A stretch of DNA of 46,294 bases, taken from SIG565 sp045540055. GTDB taxonomy: Bacteria; Bacillota; Clostridia; Oscillospirales; Acutalibacteraceae. The translations under genes and the position numbers were made by a program. Each line of letters starts with the position of its first letter. Position 1 is the stretch's first letter. The DNA lies in contig JAZQGO010000021.1 in assembly GCA_045540055.1 (NCBI GenBank), forward strand, positions 1 through 46,294, read 5' to 3'. Shown piece after piece: positions 15,821 to 25,800 of this stretch. The notes beneath the pieces were generated by a model, which did not search any database, was not told the DNA's origin, and saw only the letters and a list, made by a program, of their open reading frames with translations.

Positions 15821-17461
15821 GTGTCTTATAAGGCATTATACCGTAAATACCGTCCCGACACCTTCTCAGATGTTGTAGGACAGGAGCATATTACCGAAAC
15901 GTTGAAAAGCGAGCTTGACTCGGGTAAGATTTTTCACGCTTATCTCTTCACGGGCACTCGCGGTACGGGTAAAACAAGCTGTGCCAAGATATTGGCAAAG
16001 GCGGTTAACTGTTTATCTCTCATCGGCGGTGACCCCTGCTGTGAATGTGATTCCTGCCGTGCTATTGCTGCGTCGGAGGTTATGGATATTGTCGAAATTG
16101 ACGCCGCCTCAAACAACAGCGTTGAAAATATACGAGAACTAAGAGAGCAGGTCGCCTTTACACCTGCCAACGCTAAATACCGTGTCTACATTATAGACGA
16201 GGTGCATATGCTGACCTTAAGCGCATTCAACGCACTGCTTAAGACGCTTGAGGAGCCACCACCCCACGTTATATTTATTCTTGCAACAACCGAGGTGCAC
16301 AAATTACCCGCCACTATTTTATCACGTTGTCAGCGCTTCGATTTTAAGCGTATTGATGCCGATAAAATCTGCTCTCGAATCAAATTCATTGCAGAAAATG
16401 AAAACTTCACCGTTACGGCGGATGCGGCGGCGATGATAGCCTCGATAGCCGACGGTGGTATGCGTGACGCATTATCTGTTCTTGACCTTTGCGTTTCGGC
16501 ATCAAGTGAAATTGATGAGGAAACCGTCGCTAAGGTCTGCGGTATGGCAGGCAATGAATATCTTATAAATATGGCCGACTTTATTAAGAAGAACGACCGT
16601 GAGGGCGCGCTATTACTACTTGATAAACTTTACGGTGCATCGGTTGATATGTTAAGACTGCTTGATGATATGATAGCCCACTACCGCAACCTTATGATTA
16701 TTAAAACGGTAAGAAGCGACTCCCGCCCTATAATTTGCTCAGCTAAGCATCTTGAAAGCCTTGAAAATCAGGCGGCCGACTATGATATTAAGGATATTAT
16801 GCTCACGCTTGCCTTCCTGCAGGAAACTACGGCACGTATGCAGAACGGCAACCGCAGAACAGAGCTTGAGTTAGCCCTTATTAAGCTATGCTCACCCAAG
16901 CTCAGACACGACATTGACTCGCTTGAGCGCAGAATTGCAGCACTTGAGAAAGGCGGTGTAAGACAGGCTGTTTCGGTATCAAAACCTGTATCTGCCGAGA
17001 TTAAAATTCGCCAAAAGGTAAGCGAGGAAATTATAGAGGATATACCTCAGGACGATATACCGCCCGTTATAGAGCAGGTGACAGACGAGCCCGAAATTGA
17101 GGAAGTACCGCCACCCGCTGACAATGACATCGGTGACGGTCAAATTGACGGTATGGTATGGCTTGAGGTGCTGGGCGAATTGGCTGCTTCTTCCCCGCTT
17201 CTCAGAGGCATACTTGAGGGCTCGAAGGCATATTTGAGTGGGGACTTTTGCCTGATTGACAGCGTTAATCCGCAATTCCCCGAGCTTATGAATGTAAAAA
17301 GCGGCATTCACCGTGAAAAGCTACGCCGCGCTGTTGAAACGGTATTGGGCAGAACCTATAAATTGGGTCCCTACCGCAAGCCTGTAGCAGATGATCCCGA
17401 CGACGCTTTACAATCACTTAAAAATAAATTGAAGGAACTTGAAGTTCCCGGTAATAGATAG
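15821..17461 (+). CDS. dnaX: DNA polymerase III subunit gamma/tau
   Basis: The clamp-loader ATPase of the replisome, 546 residues from the GTG at 15821. GAGGTGG lies 7 bases upstream and the protein begins MSYKALYRKYRPDTF as in homologues; the longer frame from 15755 runs into the SRP RNA and is rejected. Walker A GTRGTGKT is at 45-52. Zinc ligands are C64, C73, C76 and C79. Walker B is IIDEVHML and sensor 1 is ATTEVHKLP. Residues after about 370 form a short acidic tail and C-terminal domain. I did not find a programmed frameshift site. Confidence 0.96.
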   Translation: MSYKALYRKYRPDTFSDVVGQEHITETLKSELDSGKIFHAYLFTGTRGTGKTSCAKILAKAVNCLSLIGGDPCCECDSCRAIAASEVMDIVEIDAASNNSVENIRELREQVAFTPANAKYRVYIIDEVHMLTLSAFNALLKTLEEPPPHVIFILATTEVHKLPATILSRCQRFDFKRIDADKICSRIKFIAENENFTVTADAAAMIASIADGGMRDALSVLDLCVSASSEIDEETVAKVCGMAGNEYLINMADFIKKNDREGALLLLDKLYGASVDMLRLLDDMIAHYRNLMIIKTVRSDSRPIICSAKHLESLENQAADYDIKDIMLTLAFLQETTARMQNGNRRTELELALIKLCSPKLRHDIDSLERRIAALEKGGVRQAVSVSKPVSAEIKIRQKVSEEIIEDIPQDDIPPVIEQVTDEPEIEEVPPPADNDIGDGQIDGMVWLEVLGELAASSPLLRGILEGSKAYLSGDFCLIDSVNPQFPELMNVKSGIHREKLRRAVETVLGRTYKLGPYRKPVADDPDDALQSLKNKLKELEVPGNR

Positions 17462-17471
17462 GAGTTTTTTT

Positions 17472-17813
17472 ATGAAATGCAGAATACCCAATTCCGGTGG
17501 CGCCGGTAATATGAATGCTATGCTCAAGCAGGCGCAGAAAATGCAGGCCGATATGGCAGCATTACAGGCGGACCTTGAAAACCGTGAATATACTGCCACC
17601 TCGGGTGGTGGCATGATTGCTGTTACGGTTGACGGTAAGCACCTTATAAAATCTATTAAGATAAATCCGGATGCAATTGACCCCGACGACAGCGAAATGC
17701 TTGAGGACCTTATAACCGTTGCGGTAAATGAAGCAATCGGCAATGCTATTAAAACGGCAGAGGATGAAATGGGTGCCATTACAGGCGGCCTGAATATGCC
17801 CGGACTTTTTTAA
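17472..17813 (+). CDS. YbaB/EbfC nucleoid-associated protein
   Basis: A 113-residue DNA-binding protein of the YbaB/EbfC family. It has the helical start NMNAMLKQAQKMQADM, then the beta region with TATSGGGMIAVTVDG, and the closing M..ITGGLNMPGLF. The start at 17472 is set by GGAG 7 bases upstream; an in-frame ATG at 17439 lies inside dnaX. The dnaX-ybaB-recR order is conserved across bacteria, and these genes lie within 12 bases of each other. Confidence 0.95.
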   Translation: MKCRIPNSGGAGNMNAMLKQAQKMQADMAALQADLENREYTATSGGGMIAVTVDGKHLIKSIKINPDAIDPDDSEMLEDLITVAVNEAIGNAIKTAEDEMGAITGGLNMPGLF

Positions 17814-17825
17814 AGGAAGATAAAA

Positions 17826-18425
17826 ATGGCTTATAATATTGTTTCGTTAAACGAGCTTTCAGCGCAGTTTGAACGACTGCCCGGTATCGGTAAAAAAACG
17901 GCTCAGCGGTTATCCTACTTTATTTTAGAGCAACCGCCCGAGCGCGCCAAGAAATTTGCCGAGGCGCTGATAAACGCCCGTGAGAAAATACGCTTTTGTG
18001 AATGCTGTCAGGCCCTCACCGACCTCCCAAAATGCAGCATCTGCAACGATGAAAACCGTGATAAATCGGTAATATGTGTGGTTGAAAATCCAAAAGATAT
18101 TATGGCATTTGAGCGCACACGCGAATACAGCGGGCTTTATCATGTGCTTCACGGCGCAATCTCACCGCTTGACGGTGTAGGCCCCGAACAGTTAAAAATA
18201 AAAGAGCTTATGGCTCGCCTTGCCGACGGAACGGTAAACGAGGTTATTATGGCAACCAACCCGACCGTTGAGGGCGAGGCTACCGCAAGCTATATATCAC
18301 GCCTTCTCAAGCCTATGGGCATTAAAATTTCACGCCTTGCCTACGGTATACCCGTTGGTGGCGAGCTTGAATATGCCGATGAGGTCACCCTCTCTCGTGC
18401 GCTTGACGGCAGAAATGAGATTTAG
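17826..18425 (+). CDS. recR: Recombination mediator RecR
   Basis: RecR loads RecA with RecF and RecO at single-strand gaps. The 199 residues show helix-hairpin-helix LPGIGKKTAQRLSYF (18-32), a C4 zinc finger (CECC...CSIC, about 58-73), a Toprim domain starting VICVVENPKDIMAFE, and the C-terminal RLAYGIPVGGELEYADEVTL motif. It follows ybaB by 12 bases. Confidence 0.97.
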   Translation: MAYNIVSLNELSAQFERLPGIGKKTAQRLSYFILEQPPERAKKFAEALINAREKIRFCECCQALTDLPKCSICNDENRDKSVICVVENPKDIMAFERTREYSGLYHVLHGAISPLDGVGPEQLKIKELMARLADGTVNEVIMATNPTVEGEATASYISRLLKPMGIKISRLAYGIPVGGELEYADEVTLSRALDGRNEI

Positions 18426-18427
18426 AT

Positions 18428-18640
18428 ATGACAGAAGAAAAGATAAAACGCATAAATGAGCTTGCACGCAAGCAAAAGACAGAGGGTCTCACCGAAGACG
18501 AGAAGGCTGAACAATATAAGCTTCGCAGAGAGTATATTGATTCCTTTAAAAACAGCCTTATAGGTCAGCTTGAAAACACCTATATCGTCGAAAAGGACGG
18601 TACCAAAACTAAGATATCACGCAAAAATATTAAACAATAA
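18428..18640 (+). CDS. DUF896 (YnzC-like) small protein
   Basis: A 70-residue soluble protein with the DUF896 core: EEKIKRINELARKQKTEGLT, LRREYIDSFKNSL and a short helical hairpin. In Bacillus subtilis a relative is in the SOS-regulated yneA operon, but the biochemical role is unknown. It lies 2 bases after recR and probably ends the dnaX operon, since a stem-loop follows. Confidence 0.9.
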   Translation: MTEEKIKRINELARKQKTEGLTEDEKAEQYKLRREYIDSFKNSLIGQLENTYIVEKDGTKTKISRKNIKQ

Positions 18641-18645
18641 AAAGT

Positions 18646-18679
18646 GGTGTGGCGGAAGTGATTTCTGCCACACCTTTTT
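18646..18679 (+). terminator. Terminator after the dnaX operon
   Basis: An 8-bp GC-rich stem (GGTGTGGC at 18646-18653 with GCCACACC at 18667-18674) is followed by TTTTT. The next gene begins 11 bases later and would need read-through or a promoter nearby. Confidence 0.75.
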
Positions 18680-18689
18680 AGGAGATTTT

Positions 18690-19640
18690 ATGAAGATTAT
18701 AATAACCGAGGGCGCAGTAATATCCTGCGGCGATATTTCCTTTGACGGCTTCAATAAATTTGGCGAGGTTAAAATATTTGATAATTTAAGCTATGCCGAA
18801 TTAGAAGAAGAAATTGTCGACACCGATATTCTGCTTTGCAATAAGATAAGTGTTGATAAGAATATATTAGATAGAGCGAGGCGCCTAAAATACATCGGCA
18901 CCTTTGCTACCGGTTATAATAATATTGATATAGAATATTGCAAACAAAAAGGTATTACTGTGTGTAATGCAGGCAGTTATTCAACAAATGCCATAGCGCA
19001 ACAGACCTTTGGCTATATTTTAAATCACTACTGCAAAATAAATGAATATGACAGCTTTGTTAAGGACGGCGGCTGGATAAGAAGTCCGCTGTTTTCACCC
19101 ATAGTCTACCCTACCGACGAGGTTGCGGGCAAAACACTCGGTATTATAGGCTACGGCAGTATCGGTAAGACGGTTGCCAAAATCGCCAAGGCATTCGATA
19201 TGAATGTAATTGTTTATACAAGAACTGTCAGAGAAGACGGCGAAACAAAATTTGTTTCGTTTGATGAACTTTTAGATAACGCCGATATTATAACTCTGCA
19301 TTGTCCACTGACGGCAGATAACGCCGATATGTTCGACTCGGCGGCATTCAACAAATGTAAGGATGGTGCATTCTTTATAAACACCGCACGCGGCGGACTC
19401 GTTAATGAATTTGCCCTCGCCGCCGCACTTAAAAGCGGTAAGCTGTCGGGCGCCGCAGTTGATGTTGTAAAAAAAGAGCCTATGAGTAAGGACTGCCCAC
19501 TAATAACTGCGCCTAACATCACAATCACACCCCACTCGGGTTGGGTGCCACTTGAGACACGCAGGCGACTCTTCAAAATTGTAGAGCAAAACATCCGTGC
19601 GTATTTATCAGGCAACCCGATAAATGTTGTATCTAAATGA
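18690..19640 (+). CDS. D-isomer specific 2-hydroxyacid dehydrogenase
   Basis: A 316-residue NAD-dependent oxidoreductase. The Rossmann motif GIIGYGSIGKTVAKIAKAF is central, and FATGYNNID, TARGGLV and the catalytic histidine region ITPHSGW are present. The aspartate in AAVDV and the arginine in TARGG fit the family. Glycerate/hydroxypyruvate or 2-ketoacid substrates are possible. The correct start at 18690 follows GGAG; the upstream frame crosses the terminator and is discarded. Confidence 0.92.
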   Translation: MKIIITEGAVISCGDISFDGFNKFGEVKIFDNLSYAELEEEIVDTDILLCNKISVDKNILDRARRLKYIGTFATGYNNIDIEYCKQKGITVCNAGSYSTNAIAQQTFGYILNHYCKINEYDSFVKDGGWIRSPLFSPIVYPTDEVAGKTLGIIGYGSIGKTVAKIAKAFDMNVIVYTRTVREDGETKFVSFDELLDNADIITLHCPLTADNADMFDSAAFNKCKDGAFFINTARGGLVNEFALAAALKSGKLSGAAVDVVKKEPMSKDCPLITAPNITITPHSGWVPLETRRRLFKIVEQNIRAYLSGNPINVVSK

Positions 19641-19644
19641 TAAA

Positions 19645-19675
19645 GAGTAGAATGTATTAATTATACATTCTACTC
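19645..19675. terminator. Hairpin between convergent genes
   Basis: A perfect 12-bp stem (19645-19656 with 19664-19675) and a 7-base AT loop separate the dehydrogenase from the SLOG gene, whose stop codon overlaps it. T runs are short, so terminator strength is uncertain. Confidence 0.6.
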
Positions 19676-20227
19676 ATCTTCTATAATCTCATACGGTGAA
19701 TCTATTATGTACTCATGCACGCCGCTATCCGAAAGATTTACTATGCGCCTATCTTTGCGTGCCGCATAGCTCAGTGTCTGGGCGGTGCCACCTGCCCGAC
19801 CGTCAAACCAGGTGATTACAATATCACTGTTATCTACCATATAGCAATTGCGGTTGTGATAACAGCCCTTTTTATATTCCCTTGAAATGTAGACCAAGGA
19901 ATCGGCCTGACGCAACACCCTTTCGTATCGGGCACGCCACACATCATCCCACGCGGCACTTTGCTTCTCAAACGGAATTACTGCAACTAAATCTATTCTA
20001 GCCTTTTTATAAAGCTTTTTAAGCATTATAACCGTTTCTGCAGCAAGCAGGTCAAAGCCCATAGCCATACCGCAGTAAAATTTATAGCAGCCCTGGTCGG
20101 CGAGTGAAAAAACGGCATCTATCAGCTTGTTCTCCATTTTTACAAAATCAGAATTGTCCTGTGAAAATTTAAAACCGAATTTATGTGGGCGGTACCCCGT
20201 AAAGCAACAGCTTTTAATCTCTGTCAC
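19670..20227 (-). CDS. SLOG-family protein (DUF1273/YpsA-like)
   Basis: A 185-residue Rossmann-like protein. CCFTGYRPHKFG near the N-terminus is the SLOG/DUF1273 signature, and YCGMAMGFDLLAAE, VIPFEKQSAAW and NRNCYMVDNSDIVITWFDGRAGGTAQT follow in family order. SLOG proteins are thought to sense or process nucleotide-derived ligands; the function is unknown. The GTG start at 20227 overlaps the AraC stop (GTGA) and has AAGGAG upstream; the longer frame to 20293 lies within araC. Confidence 0.85.
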   Translation of the reverse strand: MTEIKSCCFTGYRPHKFGFKFSQDNSDFVKMENKLIDAVFSLADQGCYKFYCGMAMGFDLLAAETVIMLKKLYKKARIDLVAVIPFEKQSAAWDDVWRARYERVLRQADSLVYISREYKKGCYHNRNCYMVDNSDIVITWFDGRAGGTAQTLSYAARKDRRIVNLSDSGVHEYIIDSPYEIIEDE

Positions 20228-21072
20228 GAAAACTCTCCTTCTTGCTGGCGCCGCCACTGCGCAGGTGTCACACCGTACATATCCTTGAAGCAACGCGAAA
20301 AATAATTTTCATCGCTATAGCCGCACTTTTCGGCTACCACCGATACACTGTCTTTATTCTTTTTAAGCAGCGCGCCTGCCGCCTCCATCCAGAGCGCCTT
20401 TATGTATGCGACACAGGTCACGCCGGTCTGCGATTTGAACTTGCGGCAAAAATACGATTTATCATAAGAAAACCTCTGCACAAGCTCGGGCACCTGTAAA
20501 TCTTCGGCAAAATGCTCGTCTACATAATCGAGTACCTTTATAAACTTGGCATCACTGTTCTGATAAGATTCGTCAGTATAAATATGCTCCTTCAGTAATA
20601 AAGCCAGAAGCTCTAAAATCTTACCCTCTATTATCATAGCACAAAGCTGACCGCGAATTTTGCCGTAAATTATAACCGAATCAAGAATTTCTAATAATTT
20701 TTTATCTTTGATAAGATTTTTAATCTTAATTCGTTTAAAAAGCAACTGCTTTATGTACTTGTCACCAAAAAATTCATTATCTAAAAAGCGGGAAAGCTCA
20801 AACATAATAACAGCATAGCTTACACCGACATTATCGGTGCGGGCAAAATGCGCCTGCTTGCAGTTGATAATAACTATGTCATCTTTTTCAGCAGTAATTA
20901 TGTTATTGCCGCAGTTAATAATAACCCTGCCCTTAAGTACGCGAAGAATCTCCATACGGTCGTGCCAATGTATCGGGAAGCAGTTGCGTTTAGGCGTTGT
21001 GTCCACCTGCAACAGCTTCACAGGAAAATTACCGTAATCTACGATTTCTGTTTCTTTGAGCACATTACCCAT
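20224..21072 (-). CDS. AraC-family transcriptional regulator
   Basis: A 282-residue regulator. The N-terminal cupin ligand-binding domain includes CFPIHWHDRMEILRVLKGR and NIITAEKDDIVIINCKQAH. The C-terminal pair of helix-turn-helix motifs is at about 180-278 (VPELVQRFSYDKSYFCRKFKSQTG; SVSVVAEKCGYSDENYFSRCF). It is divergent from the isomerase remnant and the Gfo/Idh/MocA gene, so it probably controls that sugar or inositol locus. AGGAG precedes the ATG at 21072. Confidence 0.93.
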   Translation of the reverse strand: MGNVLKETEIVDYGNFPVKLLQVDTTPKRNCFPIHWHDRMEILRVLKGRVIINCGNNIITAEKDDIVIINCKQAHFARTDNVGVSYAVIMFELSRFLDNEFFGDKYIKQLLFKRIKIKNLIKDKKLLEILDSVIIYGKIRGQLCAMIIEGKILELLALLLKEHIYTDESYQNSDAKFIKVLDYVDEHFAEDLQVPELVQRFSYDKSYFCRKFKSQTGVTCVAYIKALWMEAAGALLKKNKDSVSVVAEKCGYSDENYFSRCFKDMYGVTPAQWRRQQEGEFS

Positions 21073-21128
21073 ATTGCGTCTCCTGATAAATAAGTCAATA
21101 TTATGCTATTATAAGGCAATTTAGGTCT

Positions 21129-21175
21129 TTGAAAAATCATAATAATAGTGTATCATAAAATTATAAGTTTTTCAA
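21129..21175. promoter_or_regulatory. Overlapping opposed promoters, araC and sugar locus
   Basis: Plus strand: TTGAAA (21129-21134), 16 bases, TATCAT (21151-21156). Minus strand: TTGAAA (21175-21170), 17 bases, TACACT (21152-21147). The two promoters run through each other, so polymerase binding should be mutually exclusive. No AraC half-sites could be defined. Confidence 0.45.
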
Positions 21176-21195
21176 TCACTTTGGAGGTTAGTTTT

Positions 21196-21795
21196 ATGAA
21201 TGTTGCCGTTTGCGTAAACCATAAACCTCAAAAAGATATTGATGCTTCCCTTGCAAAAATCGCAGAAAATGGTTTTAAAGAGTGTCAACTGATTTCCTAG
21301 GACCCTACTTTATAGACCGATGACGAGGCAGAAAAAATCAATAAGGCTGTAAAAAAGTACAACGTTACAATAACTGCTTTTTGGTGCGGATGGGAAGGCC
21401 CCTGTGTTTGGGACTCCTATTACGGTCAGGAAACCCCCGTGGCAATGCTCAGAGCCTTTGAGGACGTTGGTGCCGATAACCTCGGTATTAACTTTGATAC
21501 GGTCAACGTTATTCTTCACAGCAAGGCAAACCCCGTTGACGCCATTGACGTTGTGGGCAAATACATACGCAACATTCACGCGAAGGACGGCCTCTACCCC
21601 ACTAACGGCAATAACCTCGGCACCGAGGTAAAGCTTGACACAGGTAAGGCAAACTTCGACGAGTTTTTGCGCAAGCTTCACTCCATCGGTTACGACGGAC
21701 CCGTTACCATTGAGCGAGAAATCAGCGGCGAAAAGCAGTTAGAAGATATACTCTACGCAAAAAATCTTATTGAAGATATAATCAAAACATTCTAA
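21196..21795 (+). pseudogene. Decayed sugar phosphate isomerase/epimerase (TIM barrel)
   Basis: With a good GGAGG site the frame opens at 21196 as MNVAVCVNHKPQKD and meets TAG at 21298-21300 and again at 21313-21315. It continues in the same frame to 21795, ending VTIEREISGEKQLEDI. This ending and VGKYIRNIHAKDGLYPT are typical of sugar phosphate isomerases/epimerases. Those are about 270-280 residues; this frame is 199 codons. WDSYYG is joined directly to QETPVAMLR, where homologues have roughly 75-80 residues between them, so an in-frame deletion seems to have removed part of the barrel. TAG is used as a stop elsewhere in the window (nifS, dnaX), so readthrough is not the simple explanation. 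A 118-residue piece from 21439 could still be translated. Confidence 0.8.
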
Positions 21796-21821
21796 GAAAA
21801 CATTTTAATGAGGTGTAAATT

Positions 21822-22772
21822 ATGTTAAAAGTAGGCGTTTTAGGTGTCGGCGGTATCAGTGGTGCGCACATCACCGCATGGCCAAGAATTAAAGAGGCGC
21901 AGCTTGTTGCCCTTTGTGATATCCGTCCTGAAAGACTAGAAAAATACAAAGACTCAGGTTATCATCTTTACACAAGCTATCAAGATATGATAGCAAACGA
22001 AGAACTTGACATTATTGATATTTGTCTACCGACCTTTTTGCACGTTGAATATTCAATTAAGGCTATGGAAAAAGGTATACACGTTATATGCGAAAAGCCT
22101 ATCTCGCTTCACCGTGAGGATGTTAAGCGTGTTTATGAAACTGCCGAGAAAATGGGCGTTAAGTTTATGGTGGCACAGGTCCTTCGCTTCTGGAGTGAGT
22201 ACGTTTTTGTTAAGGGCCTTGTTGATTCGGGCAAATACGGTAAATTACTTAACGGTTACGTTGAGCGTATGGGTGATACTCCAAAATGGAGCTGGGACAA
22301 CTGGATAACCGACCCTCTTCGCAGCGGTCTTGTCCCCTTCGATTTACATATTCACGACCTCGACTGGCTTATATACACCTTTGGCGCACCAAAAAATATA
22401 TCGGTTAAGCGTGTGCAAAAGTGCAACAACGACTATATAAACGGTATATATGAGTATGACGATTTCTTTATTTCGGCACAGTCGGCTTGGTATGCAGGCA
22501 AGTACAAATTCTCATACGGCTTCCGCTTTATATTTGAGGGTGCTACGGTTGAACTTAAGGACGAACAAATGACCATCTATCAAAATGATGGCCAAAATAT
22601 TGCAGTTAATAACAACGTTGTATCCGACGATACCTGCATAAACCTACCTGCTACCGATGCTTATTTCAACGAAATTCGATACTTCACCGATTGCGTTCTG
22701 GCTGACAAGGAAACCGATATAATCAAACCTGAAGAGCTTGAATACGTGCTTGATATTTTAAAGCAGTATTAA
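21822..22772 (+). CDS. Gfo/Idh/MocA family oxidoreductase
   Basis: A 316-residue NAD(P)-dependent sugar or inositol dehydrogenase. The N-terminal Rossmann motif is GVLGVGGISGAH, the conserved lysine is in VICEKPIS, and the C-terminal alpha/beta domain has DLHIHDLDW with the likely catalytic residues. GAGGTG precedes the ATG. It lies 26 bases after the isomerase remnant, a common partner family, so together they once formed a small sugar catabolism unit under the divergent AraC regulator. The substrate is unknown. Confidence 0.92.
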   Translation: MLKVGVLGVGGISGAHITAWPRIKEAQLVALCDIRPERLEKYKDSGYHLYTSYQDMIANEELDIIDICLPTFLHVEYSIKAMEKGIHVICEKPISLHREDVKRVYETAEKMGVKFMVAQVLRFWSEYVFVKGLVDSGKYGKLLNGYVERMGDTPKWSWDNWITDPLRSGLVPFDLHIHDLDWLIYTFGAPKNISVKRVQKCNNDYINGIYEYDDFFISAQSAWYAGKYKFSYGFRFIFEGATVELKDEQMTIYQNDGQNIAVNNNVVSDDTCINLPATDAYFNEIRYFTDCVLADKETDIIKPEELEYVLDILKQY

Positions 22773-22780
22773 AATTAAAC

Positions 22781-22806
22781 GCGAGGTGAAACACCTCGCA
22801 TTTTTT
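22781..22806 (+). terminator. Terminator of the oxidoreductase gene
   Basis: An 8-bp stem GCGAGGTG/CACCTCGC (22781-22788 with 22792-22799) with an AAA loop is followed by ATTTTTT. Confidence 0.9.
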
Positions 22807-22818
22807 ATTGATTATATA

Positions 22819-22852
22819 AAAAATTCCCGATGAAATTTCATCGGGAATTTTT
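22819..22852 (-). terminator. Terminator of nifJ
   Basis: A perfect 17-bp palindromic stem (22819-22835 with 22836-22852) with a T run on the minus-strand side, 12 bases beyond the nifJ stop. Confidence 0.88.
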
Positions 22853-22864
22853 GTTTACATTTGA

Positions 22865-25800
22865 TTACTTACCGTAAACCTCGGCAAGCTTTTCAAGGTG
22901 AGCGCGACGTTCCTTAGCGGTGTCGGCAGCCTTGTTGAAGAGCTCTTCTGCACGGTCGGGGAATGAACGTGTAAGAGAAGCGTAACGTGCTTCACCAAGG
23001 AGGAATTCCTTGTAATCGGCAGTTGCAGGCTTGCTGTCGATAGTAAGCGGATTCTTGCCTTCTGCCTTCGCAGCAGGATTGTAACGGAACATATCCCAGT
23101 ATCCGCAGTCAACAGCCTTCTTCATTTCATTCTGGCAGTTAACCATACCGCCCTTAATTGAATGCATTTCACAGGGTGAGTACGCAATTACAATTGACGG
23201 ACCCGGATAAGCCTCTGCCTCTTTGATTGCCTTCAAGGTCTGATTCTGGTCAGCGCCCATAGCAATCTGTGCTACGTAGATGTAGCCGTATGACATAGCG
23301 ATTTCAGCCAATGACTTCTTAGCAATAGCCTTACCTGCAGCAGCGAACTGTGCAACCTGACCGATGTTAGAAGCCTTAGAAGCCTGACCGCCTGTATTTG
23401 AGTAAACCTCGGTATCGAATACCATAATGTTGATATCGTTACCCGAAGCGAGTACGTGGTCAACACCGCCGAAGCCGATATCGTAAGCCCAACCGTCACC
23501 ACCGAAAATCCATACAGACTTCTTGGAGAGGTATTCCTTGCTTGCGAGAACTTCGGGAGCTGTCGGACAACCTGCCTTGGCAGCCTTTTCGAGCTCTACA
23601 ATAAGAGCGTCGGTAGCGGCTACATTTGCCTTACCGTCATTTACTGTGGCGAGATACTGCTGGGCAGCGGCCTTGAATTCAGCCGAAGCCTTATCGGAAG
23701 CAGCCATTTCCTTAACCTGAGCGATAAGTCTGTCGCGGATAGCCTTCTGACCGAGATACATACCGAGACCATGCTCAGCATTATCTTCAAACAGTGAGTT
23801 AGCCCAAGCAGGACCGTGACCCTTCTTATCTGTGGTGTACGGAGATGTAGCAGCAGGACCACCCCAGATTGACGAACAACCTGTAGCGTTAGAGATGTAC
23901 ATTCTGTCACCAAAGAGCTGTGTGATAAGACGAGCGTACGCTGTCTCAGCACAGCCTGCACATGAGCCTGAGAACTCAAGATACGGCTTTAAGTACTGTG
24001 AAGAAATTACGTTAGCATCACTTGCTACTTCCTTCTCGGTAACCTTTTCTACGCAGTAATCAAATACTGCCTGCTGGCCTTCCTGAGACTCACGAGAAAC
24101 CATCTTAAGCGAATTGGTCGGACATACGCCGATACAAACGCCGCATCCCATACAATCCATCGGAGATACTGCAAGGGTGTATGAATATTCAGTTCTGATT
24201 ATGGGCTTGGGTGCAACCTTCATATTATCGGGAGCAGCAGCAACCTCATCAGCAGTTAATGCGTAAGGACGAATTGTTGCATGAGGACAAACAAATGCAC
24301 ACTTATTACACTTAGCACAGGTTTCAGCATTCCACTCAGGAACCATAACGGCAACGCCGCGCTTCTCATAAGCAGAAGCACCCTGCTCGAATGTACCGTC
24401 GGCACAATCCTCGAATGCAGAAACAGGAAGCGAATCGCCTTCCATCTTAGCAACAGGCTTCATAATGGTATCAACCATCTTAACGAGCTTTTCAGCACCT
24501 ACAGATGTAGCCTCAACGGCATTGTCGGTAGCGTTTGCCCACTCAGCCGGAACGTCAATCTTAACGAATGCGGTAGCACCGGCATCGATAGCCTTTTCGT
24601 TCATCTCAACGATTTCTTTACCCTTCTTCATGAACTTCTGGGCTTTTTCCTTCATATAGCTGATTGCATCCTCAGCAGGAAGAACCTTAGAGAGTGCAAA
24701 GAAAGCAGACTGTAAAACGGTATTTGTACGCTTTCCAAGACCGATTTCGGCAGCCAAGTCGATAGCGTTAACTGTGTAGAGCTGAATGTTATTCTGAGCT
24801 ATGTAACGCTTAGCATCAGCAGGCATGTGCTTATCAAGCTCTTCAGCAGACCACTGGCAGTTGATTAGGTATACACCGCCGGGTTTAACGTCGTTAACCA
24901 TCTTGTAGCCCTTCATTACATATGACGGGTTATGGCAGGCAACGAAGTCAGCCTTATTTATATAGTAAGGACTGTTGATGGGCTTATCGCCGAAACGAAG
25001 GTGAGAAATTGTGATACCACCTGTTTTCTTAGAGTCGTACTGGAAGTATGCCTGAACATACTTGTCGGTGTGGTCACCGATAATCTTAATAGAGTCTTTG
25101 TTAGCACCAACGGTACCGTCGCCGCCGAGACCCCAGAATTTACACTCAATAGTACCCTCTGCTGCGGTGTTAGGAGCGACTTCCTCTTCGAGAGAAAGAC
25201 CTGTAACATCATCAACAATACCCATTGTGAAGTAGGGCTTGGGTTCATCCTTAGCAAGCTCCTTATATACAGCAAAGATGCTTGAAGGAGGAGTATCCTT
25301 AGAACCGAGACCGTAACGGCCGCCGATTACTGTGTCAACACGTCTGCCTGTAGCAGCAAGAGCTGTAACAACGTCAAGGTAAAGCGGTTCACCAAGTGAG
25401 CCGGGCTCCTTAGTTCTGTCAAGTACAGCAATCTTCTTAACGGTTGCAGGGATAGCCTCAACCAAATGCTTAGCAGAGAAAGGACGGTAAAGGCGAACCT
25501 TAATAAGACCAACCTTCTCACCCTTAGCTACTAAGTAATCGATAACCTCTTCTGCAACGTCACATACAGAGCCCATAGCAACGATTACGCGCTCAGCATC
25601 AGCTGCGCCGTAGTAGTTAAAGAGCTTGTAGTCTGTGCCGAGCTTAGCATTAACCTTGTCCATATATTCCTCAACGATAGCGGGAACTGCATCGTAGTAC
25701 TTGTTGCAAGCCTCACGGTGCTGGAAGAAGATATCGCCGTTTTCGTGAGAACCGCGCATTACAGGACGCTCAGGATTAAGGGCGCGCTTACGGAATGCCT

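Noticed and set aside
15821..17461. Programmed frameshift making a short gamma form of DnaX
   Set aside because: I found no A-rich slippery run followed by an early stop in the expected part of the gene.
21298..21315. Genetic recoding of UAG (for example pyrrolysine)
   Set aside because: TAG ends nifS, dnaX and other intact genes, and the same reading frame also has a large internal deletion, so decay is simpler.
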